Positions 1 to 5,341 of a stretch of DNA of 5,341 nt are shown here, piece after piece. A program made the translations under genes and the position numbers. Source of the DNA: CAYZQE01 sp964480635 (GTDB taxonomy: Bacteria > Pseudomonadota > Gammaproteobacteria > GCA-001735895); assembly GCA_964480635.1 (NCBI GenBank), contig CAYZQE010000122.1, positions 1 to 5,341 of the forward strand, in the 5' to 3' direction. The notes beneath the pieces were generated by a model, which was not told the DNA's origin, did not search any database, and worked only from the letters and a program-made list of their open reading frames with translations. Positions within the stretch are counted from its first letter, which is position 1, and each line of letters starts with the position of its first letter.

Positions 1-3
1 AAA

Positions 4-31
4 AAAGGCCTAGAGATTTCTCTAAGCCTTT
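4..31 (-). terminator. Intrinsic terminator of the tRNA-Thr transcript
   Basis: Read on the minus strand this is an inverted repeat of up to 13 base pairs, containing one G-T wobble, closed by a very small AA loop (in practice the last A-T pair probably opens to give four loop bases). A run of six Ts follows, reaching the window edge. The stem core is AGGC-T-TAGAGA against TCTCTA-G-GCCT. It begins about six nucleotides after the CCA end of the tRNA, so it should end that transcript directly. In the plus direction the flanking sequence is also T/A-rich, so weak bidirectional function is possible. Confidence 0.85.
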
Positions 32-37
32 ATTGTA

Positions 38-113
<76 letters not shown>

Positions 114-123
114 TTTCTTAATT

Positions 124-161
124 AAAAGCTTCTTCAAATGACAGTTGCCATTTGAAGAAGC
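124..161 (-). terminator. Hairpin terminator after the SPOR gene, also in the tRNA leader
   Basis: A perfect 13-bp inverted repeat (arms 149-161 and 128-140) encloses an 8-nt loop and is followed on the minus strand by TTTTAATTAA. It lies 43 nt after the SPOR stop codon and is the first terminator-like structure after M61-birA-coaX-SPOR, so it probably ends that operon. The stem has only 5 G-C pairs and the T tract is short and interrupted, so termination may be incomplete. It also lies downstream of the probable tRNA promoter, at the very start of the tRNA primary transcript. It could therefore act as a removable 5' leader hairpin or as an early attenuator. On the plus strand no T tract follows. 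Confidence 0.65.
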
Positions 162-164
162 GCG

Positions 165-193
165 ATTTTAGAGGGTTTAATACTGAATCGCAA
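165..193 (-). promoter_or_regulatory. Probable sigma70 promoter of tRNA-Thr
   Basis: On the minus strand a -35 box TTGCGA (188-193) and a -10 box TAAAAT (165-170) are separated by exactly 17 nt. The match to consensus is 4 of 6 and 5 of 6. The A/T-rich CTTTTTAATAC just upstream of the -35 box could serve as an UP element. The bases after the -10 box are CGCG, a GC-rich discriminator of the kind known from stringently controlled stable-RNA promoters. The expected start is near 157-159, about 45 nt before the mature tRNA. The position, just after the SPOR stop and before the tRNA, fits a dedicated tRNA promoter. This is a prediction by eye. Confidence 0.6.
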
Positions 194-204
194 GTATTAA
201 AAAG

Positions 205-984
205 CTAACTTTCACAATTTCTTTCTATTTGAGAAACGTTTAGGTTATTCATTTGCTGTGCGCTGACTTGAGATTGGTTTTCAGCATCGGTGAGTGCGTA
301 ATCAATCCAGTAAATTGTTTTCTTTCTATAACGCGCTTCTGACTTTGCTTGGTAATTGAGTTTAGCTAAGGTTTTAATACGTTGTTCTGCATTTTTCTTT
401 AATCCGTAGACGCCAAGAGACAGTGAATGTTTTTTGCCAGGTTCGTTGAGCAGCATGTAATCTTTAACCCCTTTATTCGCTAGTGTTTCGGCTATAGCCA
501 CGACATCATTACGACTGGGTAAGCTAGGCAGGTAAACAAGCATCCCTATGTAGTGGTTTTCGACAATGGATCTTTGTTGAAAACCAATGCTTTCTTCCTC
601 AAAAAAGAGGCTGGCTTGATGCAAGGTATCTGCATTTTGAAAAGGCCCTGCAGTAAAGCATTGCGTCGCTGTTCTTGTGCTTGCCTCGGCAGCAATAGTT
701 TTATTGTCGTCTATTGTTGATGCTGTTTCAGCGGTAAATTTAGCTAACCAAGCCTTGAGGTCTAATGATGGCTCTTCTGGCGTCTTTTGCTTAGCTTTAA
801 CGGTGTCTTCATTAAGGAATGTATTGGCAATGGGTTGCGGTTTATTTAACTCTTTTAATAACACGAGTTGAGGGATTGATTCATCAATTTTGAAATTAAT
901 GTTGTTATCTTTGGGTTCACGTAAGGCATTAACGGAAAAAAAGGCACCATTAAGTAAAAATAACATGAGGAAAAATAGTCGCAT
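205..984 (-). CDS. SPOR-domain protein, exported
   Basis: A 259-residue protein. Residues 1-20 form a hydrophobic signal peptide or anchor, with a plausible cleavage site after VNA. Residues 21-105 are a polar, probably flexible linker. From about 142 to 230 lies a divergent SPOR domain. Its best motif is the LSLGVYGLKKNAEQRIKTL stretch near 188-206, which fits the usual pattern of a strand with GxF/Y followed by a helix with Asn-Ala-Glu and Leu, ending in a second strand around YWIDY. SPOR domains bind denuded glycan strands of septal peptidoglycan, so a periplasmic division or cell-wall role is likely but unproven. Cys109 and Cys257 flank the domain and could form a disulfide. The ATG lies 15 nt after the coaX stop with no clear Shine-Dalgarno, so translation may depend on coupling. 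A second ATG at codon 7 would shorten the signal peptide. Stop is TAG. Confidence 0.8.
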   Translation of the reverse strand: MRLFFLMLFLLNGAFFSVNALREPKDNNINFKIDESIPQLVLLKELNKPQPIANTFLNEDTVKAKQKTPEEPSLDLKAWLAKFTAETASTIDDNKTIAAEASTRTATQCFTAGPFQNADTLHQASLFFEEESIGFQQRSIVENHYIGMLVYLPSLPSRNDVVAIAETLANKGVKDYMLLNEPGKKHSLSLGVYGLKKNAEQRIKTLAKLNYQAKSEARYRKKTIYWIDYALTDAENQSQVSAQQMNNLNVSQIERNCES

Positions 985-999
985 ATATTTTATTTAGGG

Positions 1000-1740
1000 T
1001 CAGTATCGTGTCGAAAGACCTAATAATACTAAATTTTCTATTTGTTGAATATCTAAGATATTTTTTTGTACGTTGTCATCAATATTTTGAATAAATGATA
1101 CGACCTGTTGAGCATCGCCACCAGTGACTATAATTTGGCATGGCGATTTAAGGTGACTTAACCATTGAGGCAAAATGTTATTAACGGCGTCTAAGTCATA
1201 TTGCCCTTGGCTTAAACATATACATTGCTGTGTGGATTCACCAAATAACCGCGTGTTATTGTTACAGTTTGTTTGGCTTAGCGCAAAACGTTGAAACAAT
1301 TCAGCTTCTTTCTTTTTAGAACGCGAGATAATGACGCCGCCCAGATGCTCACCTTGAGCCAAAACCACATCCATTTTTATCCACGAGCCTGCATCAATCA
1401 CAATTCGATTGGTTTCAATATTTTGCGTCGCAATCATGGCTAACCAACGGTCTACACCAAGTTGTTGAGTGACAGTGTACGCATTTTTTAAGTCACCATA
1501 ATTCGATTCAGTTTGCGCTATGGATATAGGTTTTGTGAAATGCTGGGTAAGGATAGATTTTATAAGCAGCAAAGTGTTTTGGTCAGACACGGAGCTTAAA
1601 ATAACAGCTGATGTGCTTGGTAGGGACTTAATAAATAATCTCAATGATTGTTCAAACTGAGGTTCATTAATTAAAAACACATCTAGTTTTTTATTAAACA
1701 GACATTTTAAAGCCGTATTGCCGCAATCAAGTAATAACAT
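1000..1740 (-). CDS. coaX: Type III pantothenate kinase, divergent
   Basis: CoaX phosphorylates pantothenate with ATP, the first step of CoA synthesis in the cytoplasm. The family has an ASKHA fold, needs a monovalent cation, and is not feedback-inhibited by CoA. Counting from the chosen start (246 residues, normal length), the phosphate-binding motif is DCGNTALK (5-12), the pantothenate-binding region ends in NAY (86-88), GVDRW with the probable catalytic Asp is 95-99, and TGGD is 206-209. Two other motifs are eroded: the usual DaGTAxTxD is DAGSWIKMD (116-124), and the usual GGxIxPG after it reads GGVIISR (134-140). The start at 1740 is preferred because GGAG (1745-1748) precedes it and the family begins right at the D-GNT strand; an ATG at 1755 adds five residues. 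The start overlaps the end of birA by 14 nt. Identity is confident; full activity is less certain. Confidence 0.88.
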   Translation of the reverse strand: MLLLDCGNTALKCLFNKKLDVFLINEPQFEQSLRLFIKSLPSTSAVILSSVSDQNTLLLIKSILTQHFTKPISIAQTESNYGDLKNAYTVTQQLGVDRWLAMIATQNIETNRIVIDAGSWIKMDVVLAQGEHLGGVIISRSKKKEAELFQRFALSQTNCNNNTRLFGESTQQCICLSQGQYDLDAVNNILPQWLSHLKSPCQIIVTGGDAQQVVSFIQNIDDNVQKNILDIQQIENLVLLGLSTRY

Positions 1741-2479
1741 GTTGCTCCATAACAATACTGCCCGTTGAGTACGTTTTTAAGCCAGATTTAGTGTTGATTA
1801 ATAATTGACCGTATTGGTTAATGCCTTGGCAAATACCCATTGTTATCGTTTTACTATGCTTAAATTGAATGGGTTTTAAGTGATATAAATGAACCGCGTT
1901 AAACGCGTCGATGAGATGCAAGTCATCTTGTTGCATAATGTTATAAATGGCGCTTAAGCATTTAATTAATAAGGGTGTTCGGTTGATATCGCTGGTTTTC
2001 TTTAGTGAAATAAAGTTGTCGTTTTTTGTATACGGCATATTAACGTTTAAACCAACACCAATAACCACCATGACGCTGTTATTTTGAGTGATCGATTCAA
2101 CCAAAATACCGCCTACCTTTTTACCAAGGTGAAAAATATCATTAGGCCACTTTAATGTGATGTCAGTAAAACCTGAAGAGGAGATAACATTTTTAATGGC
2201 TAAACCAACTTTAATGGGCAGCAAAGCGAGGGTTTGTTTGGGCGTTACTTGTAGTGCAATAGAAAATAACAAGTTATCAGCTGCACTTGCTGTCCAATCA
2301 TTTTGGCGCTGTCCACGGCCTTGGCTTTGGCTTTCTGTAATCGCAATGCTAAAGGGGTGTTTATATTGCAATAAATCGCTGTTGGTAGAGCCTGTCTTAT
2401 CAGTGTAATGCCAAGTGAAGTTTTGTTTTAGCTGAGACTCAACTTCAGACTTAACCGTATCAATATCAATTAAGGGCAT
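1727..2479 (-). CDS. birA: Biotin-protein ligase without the DNA-binding domain
   Basis: The enzyme makes biotinyl-5'-AMP and transfers biotin to a lysine of carboxyl carrier proteins such as AccB. From the ATG at 2479 it has 250 residues: STN (31-33) in the biotin site, the adenylate loop GRGQRQNDW (54-62), KWPND (110-114), KVGGIL (121-126), GVGLNVN (141-147), and a C-terminal SH3-like domain (about 210-245). E. coli BirA has 321 residues, the first ~60 forming a winged helix that represses bio genes. None is present here: the upstream frame meets a TAA at 2555-2557, and upstream DNA encodes the M61 C-terminus. It should thus be a catalytic-only (group I) ligase. A TTG at 2536 would add 19 unstructured residues and is unlikely. 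Gln57 replaces the Arg equivalent to E. coli Arg118. Its start overlaps the M61 stop by 14 nt, and no clear Shine-Dalgarno is seen, which suggests coupling. Confidence 0.9.
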   Translation of the reverse strand: MPLIDIDTVKSEVESQLKQNFTWHYTDKTGSTNSDLLQYKHPFSIAITESQSQGRGQRQNDWTASAADNLLFSIALQVTPKQTLALLPIKVGLAIKNVISSSGFTDITLKWPNDIFHLGKKVGGILVESITQNNSVMVVIGVGLNVNMPYTKNDNFISLKKTSDINRTPLLIKCLSAIYNIMQQDDLHLIDAFNAVHLYHLKPIQFKHSKTITMGICQGINQYGQLLINTKSGLKTYSTGSIVMEQHVIT

Positions 2480-4057
2480 TAGGCCAAGCTGTAGTGAGTT
2501 TGTTGGTGTCTGTTGTCGTGTTGGTGAGTACAGCAATATTGCTTTCAGGTTTTGTTAAGGTCACGTCAAAGCNNNNNNNNNNNNNNNNNNNNNNNNNNNN
2601 NNNNNNNNNNNNNNNNNNNNNNNNNNNNNNNNNNNNNNNNNNNNNNNNNNNNNNNNNNNNNNNNNNNNNNNNTCTAAGACGGGAAGCTCATCAACACTGT
2701 GTAACATGCTGTTAAACAACTCAGAGTATGATTGATTGAGAAGTTGCTCCATTTTTAATTGAATAGTGTCGTCATTAAAGCCACCATTGCCGGCTAAATA
2801 ATCTTGCCAGAGTAAACGCATTACATCATCTAAAGCATATTTGTTATTGCTGTCTTTGCGAATGGTTAGGTCAAGGCATAATGCAACTAGCGTGCCTTTG
2901 GCATAGTAACTAATAATGGCATTTTGCGCATTTTCATCTTGTTTATAAAACTTAGTCCAAGCATTGAAGCTTGACTCTGCAATGCTTTGTTTAAAGCGAC
3001 CTTGGGTTTTTAAAACGCGAGTGATGGTTTGGGCAAGCAATTCGTAATAAGACTCTTCACTAATTAAGCCAGTACGCACTAAAGCTAAATCATCATAATA
3101 TGAGGTGATGCCTTCAAAAGCCCATAGCAAAGGGGTGTACGTTTCGGTGCTTAAGTCAGATTCTAAATAAACCGCAGGGGTCATGCGTTTGACATTCCAA
3201 GTATGAAAGTATTCATGGCTGCATAAGCCTAAAAACTGACGATAATCATCATTAACATCAGCTTGGTTTAGTTGTGGCAAGTCTTTACGGCTAACCAGTA
3301 AGCTAGTGCTGGCACGGTGTTCTAGGCCACCATAGCCGTCACCAACCACCATAATTAAAAACACATAATGCGAAACGGGTGCAGGCTCACCAAAGAAGTG
3401 GATGTGGTGCTCACAAATAATGGTTAAGTCATTAATAATACGTTGTTCATCGCATTCAAAAAGGCCCGTTAGAATAATGTCGTGCGGTACGCCACAGGCC
3501 GTGAAGCTTAGTTTCTTAAATGCAGCCATTTCGACGGGGTGGTCGATGAGCTCATCGTAATTGTCTGCGTCATAATCACCAAAACCATCAGCGTCAACAT
3601 TGGTTTTATTAAGGCTGGTGGCTAGTTGCCATGCGGCACACTGTTTATGGCTTGGTTTTGCGATGTTAACATCACAGGGCTGGTCTGCTTGCCCTAGCAC
3701 TTCTAAAAATACGCTAGTGCCATTAAAAAAACCGTGGGTTTGATCGAGGTGTGCCGTTCTAACTGATAAATCCCAGGCGTAAACGCTGTACTTAATATGC
3801 ACTTTTTGTTCAACGGTTAATGGCGCAAGCTGCCATGTTGATTTATCTAATTGAGTGAGTGCAATGGAGCACTGTTCTGAGTGGGCTTCAATTTCAATAA
3901 TATTTTTAGCAAAATCACGAATCATATAGCTACCAGGAATCCAACAGGGTAAGCGTATCTGCTGACCATTTAAGTCAGGTTTATTAATAATCAGTTCTAC
4001 GTCAAAAATATGTGCTAAAGGATTAAATGACGTGATTTTGTATTGAATATTGTTCAT
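2466..4057 (-). CDS. Family M61 metallopeptidase (glycyl aminopeptidase type), interrupted by an assembly gap
   Basis: Zinc peptidase with family-typical motifs: an N-terminal beta domain (about 1-170), GYGGLEHRAS (241-250), HEYFHTWNVKRMTP (281-294) with zinc ligands His281 and His285 and catalytic Glu282, and third ligand Glu315 in LLWAFEGITSYYDD. Known members prefer N-terminal Gly or Ala. No signal peptide is seen, so it is probably cytoplasmic. Before the N run 461 residues are readable, ending DELPVL. After it, minus-strand sequence from 2570 reads FDVTLTKPESN and ends AWPNALN with TGA at 2466-2468, the usual M61 C-terminus. This is a different frame from that obtained by counting the Ns literally, which gives a false stop at 2561. 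Family members usually have around 600 residues, so about 100 residues, mainly a PDZ-like domain, are missing. It starts 22 nt after the preceding gene without a clear Shine-Dalgarno. Confidence 0.9.
2573..2672. other. Assembly gap (100 Ns) inside the M61 gene
   Basis: The run is exactly 100 Ns, the conventional placeholder for a gap of unknown size. Two bases of a codon remain on each side in the M61 frames, so restoring one open frame needs a true gap length that leaves remainder 2 on division by 3; 100 leaves remainder 1. The usual length of M61 proteins suggests about 300 bp missing. Confidence 0.95.
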
Positions 4058-4079
4058 GTGTTTAAGTTTTTGTCGAGGT

Positions 4080-4751
4080 TTATGGTAAATTCATTTCAAT
4101 AAATTCACTAAAATTATTAGCCGTAACGATTTGGGTACCATCACAATTAAATTGCATACGCACCACCGATTGCACGATAGACACGGTGAAATTACGTAAA
4201 TAATATTCGGGCATACTGCGCATCACTTTAAGCGTTTGAATGATGTTTTTAATTTGTTCAATGGTCATGGGTTCCCAATTGCTATGGCGTTTGGTGGTAA
4301 TGTTTTGCCAAACGGTAGGCATTTTTTGAAATAAGCCAGAGCCCATTAAATTGCGGTAAATCTCACGCATAACCTCAATTTTATCGTCATAGCTAATGGG
4401 GGGGAAATGACGGTTAACATAATCAAGTGATGTTAAGGTGCTCGCATCATGGATTTCTTCACGCAACGGATCGAAAATCGAGTTAGTTCTAATCTCGCTA
4501 TTATTAAAGCCGATGAATAAACGGTAAATGCCACGATTAATTAATAAATCTTCAAGAATAGGTTCTAACTTTGAAAAGACTTGGTCTATTTCACTTTCAT
4601 AACGACAACGGTCCATCGCAGTTTCACGTAATGACGGGTCACCTTTTAAGCCAATTTGAATTTGGTCTGAAGATAGCCCAACAGCGCTTACAACGCTTTC
4701 CATCAGTAATTGTTTTTCTAGGGCAATATTATCTAAATCGAGTTTTTTCAT
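4080..4751 (-). CDS. Conserved-looking hypothetical protein, soluble
   Basis: I do not recognise this 223-residue protein. It has no signal peptide or membrane segment and should be cytoplasmic. The N-terminal half is rich in charged residues and looks helical, including a segment from about 45 to 70 (RCRYESEIDQVFSKLEPILEDLL); this is followed by an apparent beta strand IYRLFIGF (75-82). The segment 121-175 again looks helical. The C-terminus is less charged, with likely strands FTVSIVQSVVRMQFN (188-202) and TQIVTAN (206-212). The ATG at 4751 is the first in frame after the upstream spacer, but it lacks a clear Shine-Dalgarno. The gene lies 22 nt before the M61 peptidase, so the two are probably cotranscribed. 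A run of seven Cs within codons for HFPPIS (plus 4398-4404) does not break the frame. The 106-bp spacer upstream (4752-4857) shows no convincing promoter by eye. Function unknown. Confidence 0.8.
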   Translation of the reverse strand: MKKLDLDNIALEKQLLMESVVSAVGLSSDQIQIGLKGDPSLRETAMDRCRYESEIDQVFSKLEPILEDLLINRGIYRLFIGFNNSEIRTNSIFDPLREEIHDASTLTSLDYVNRHFPPISYDDKIEVMREIYRNLMGSGLFQKMPTVWQNITTKRHSNWEPMTIEQIKNIIQTLKVMRSMPEYYLRNFTVSIVQSVVRMQFNCDGTQIVTANNFSEFIEMNLP

Positions 4752-4857
4752 GGCGATAATTCTACGTGATTCACTCGGGTTATGGGCATTAATTCTTAAT
4801 AACTCTGCAATAAAATTAAATGCTTATCAGTGGAACATGATTTTCATGCGCCATTAT

Positions 4858-5337
4858 TTAATTCTTTTTATGACGCTTTGATTTACTAATTTGCTTAAAG
4901 CTAACGCCCTTGCTGCCTTGGCTGCTAGCGCTACTAGATTTTTTACCTACAAATTGCGCGCCTTCTTTTTGTTTTTTAATCACTTCTTCAGTGGTTTTTT
5001 GCATTTCTGCTTTATAGGGTAACTCATATACGCGAGGCGGTTGGGTTAGATCGCTGCTTTCACGAACCCACCAATACATAATACCTAGATCGCCAGTTTG
5101 TTTGTTAGGCTCGCGTACATTGGTTGCGATGAGAACAAATTCTTCGGGCAAATCAGCAGTAGACGGCCAGCCCATAAATTGATGCAAGGATAGATATTGC
5201 ACAATAAAAAAAGCACTGGCTAAGGCAAGCGCTAAAAATTTAGCACTGACGGCAAGTTGTGTTTTAAAGAGTAAATACAGTAAAAAAGATAACACTAAAA
5301 TAAAGCCAGCGCTTAAACCTAAAATAGCCCAAGTCAT
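4858..5337 (-). CDS. Small membrane protein of unknown function
   Basis: A 159-residue protein with two predicted membrane helices, about 3-24 and 31-50, joined by a short turn containing Lys25 and Lys33. A soluble domain follows (about 56-110), with a GWPSTADLPEEFVLI stretch and a YWWVRE motif at 88-93. The tail from about 110 is strongly basic and Ser/Lys-rich, ending KSKRHKKN. By the positive-inside rule the basic tail is probably cytoplasmic, but then both termini would be inside and the soluble domain cytoplasmic too. I do not recognise the family. The ATG at 5335-5337 is only four bases from the window edge, so its ribosome binding site and any earlier in-frame start cannot be judged. 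The stop at 4858 is followed by 106 bp before the next gene, with no clear intrinsic terminator, so readthrough into the downstream genes is possible. Confidence 0.72.
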   Translation of the reverse strand: MTWAILGLSAGFILVLSFLLYLLFKTQLAVSAKFLALALASAFFIVQYLSLHQFMGWPSTADLPEEFVLIATNVREPNKQTGDLGIMYWWVRESSDLTQPPRVYELPYKAEMQKTTEEVIKKQKEGAQFVGKKSSSASSQGSKGVSFKQISKSKRHKKN

Positions 5338-5341
5338 TTGA

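Noticed and set aside
677..871. Plus-strand open frame of 64 codons
   Set aside because: It lies wholly inside the SPOR gene on the opposite strand, has no recognisable motif, and looks like a shadow of the linker-coding region.
1741..1755. ATG at 1755 as coaX start
   Set aside because: It adds five residues before the D-GNT strand and has no Shine-Dalgarno, whereas GGAG precedes the ATG at 1740.
2157..2408. Plus-strand open frame of 83 codons
   Set aside because: It lies opposite the well-supported catalytic domain of birA and has no family features.
2480..2536. TTG start for birA giving a 269-residue protein
   Set aside because: The extra 19 residues are low-complexity and overlap the M61 C-terminal codons; the ATG at 2479 matches the start of the catalytic domain.
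2494..2715. Plus-strand open frame across the N run
   Set aside because: It exists only because Ns contain no stop codons; the flanks code for M61 on the other strand.
4398..4404. Run of seven Gs (Cs in the coding strand) as a phase-variation tract
   Set aside because: It is short, lies in a frame that stays open on both sides, and the gene is not of a surface-exposed type.
4571..4759. Plus-strand open frame of 62 codons
   Set aside because: It is antisense to the 223-residue gene with no ribosome binding site or motif.
4836..4848. Short inverted repeat (5-bp arms, 3-nt loop) after the small membrane protein gene
   Set aside because: The stem is short and AT-rich and no T tract follows, so it does not qualify as an intrinsic terminator.
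4752..4857. Possible promoter before the 223-residue gene
   Set aside because: TTGCAG (plus 4805-4810) resembles a -35 box but has no acceptable -10 box at 16-18 nt; other pairs match consensus poorly.

Overview
The window is AT-rich and reads as one continuous minus-strand block: six genes or gene parts and one tRNA, all transcribed from right to left. The combination of a short biotin-protein ligase, a type III pantothenate kinase, a SPOR-domain protein and a tRNA-Thr(UGU), with an M61 peptidase upstream, suggests a marine gammaproteobacterium of the Alteromonadales (Colwellia/Thalassotalea-like). This placement is inference from gene content and protein style; no database search was made. 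No mobile element, CRISPR array or phage gene is visible.

In transcription order, the right end holds a small two-helix membrane protein (4858-5337) and then, after a 106-bp spacer, an unrecognised 223-residue soluble protein (4080-4751). A family M61 metallopeptidase follows 22 nt later. It is interrupted by a run of exactly 100 Ns (2573-2672), almost certainly a placeholder for an assembly gap of unknown length. The peptidase does not end at the first stop met after the Ns. Its recognisable C-terminus lies in another frame and ends at 2466, so the true gap length cannot be 100 and is probably about 300 bp. The lost part should be most of a PDZ-like domain.

birA (1727-2479), coaX (1000-1740) and the SPOR gene (205-984) come next. 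M61/birA and birA/coaX each overlap by 14 nt, and coaX/SPOR are 15 nt apart, so these genes look like one translationally coupled operon. BirA and CoaX supply two cofactor functions: biotin attachment to carboxylases and the first step of CoA synthesis. The SPOR protein is probably periplasmic and may bind denuded peptidoglycan at the septum; it has no evident biochemical link to the other two.

The left end has a compact arrangement: a strong sigma70-like promoter (165-193), a 13-bp hairpin that probably ends the birA operon (124-161), tRNA-Thr(UGU) (38-113) and a strong intrinsic terminator (4-31). The hairpin lies between the tRNA promoter and the tRNA.

I see no wholly new system. The points most worth a second look are the misread frame and length of the gap, a BirA with no DNA-binding domain and with Gln at the position of E. 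coli Arg118, a CoaX with several altered signature motifs, and the terminator-like hairpin in the tRNA leader.
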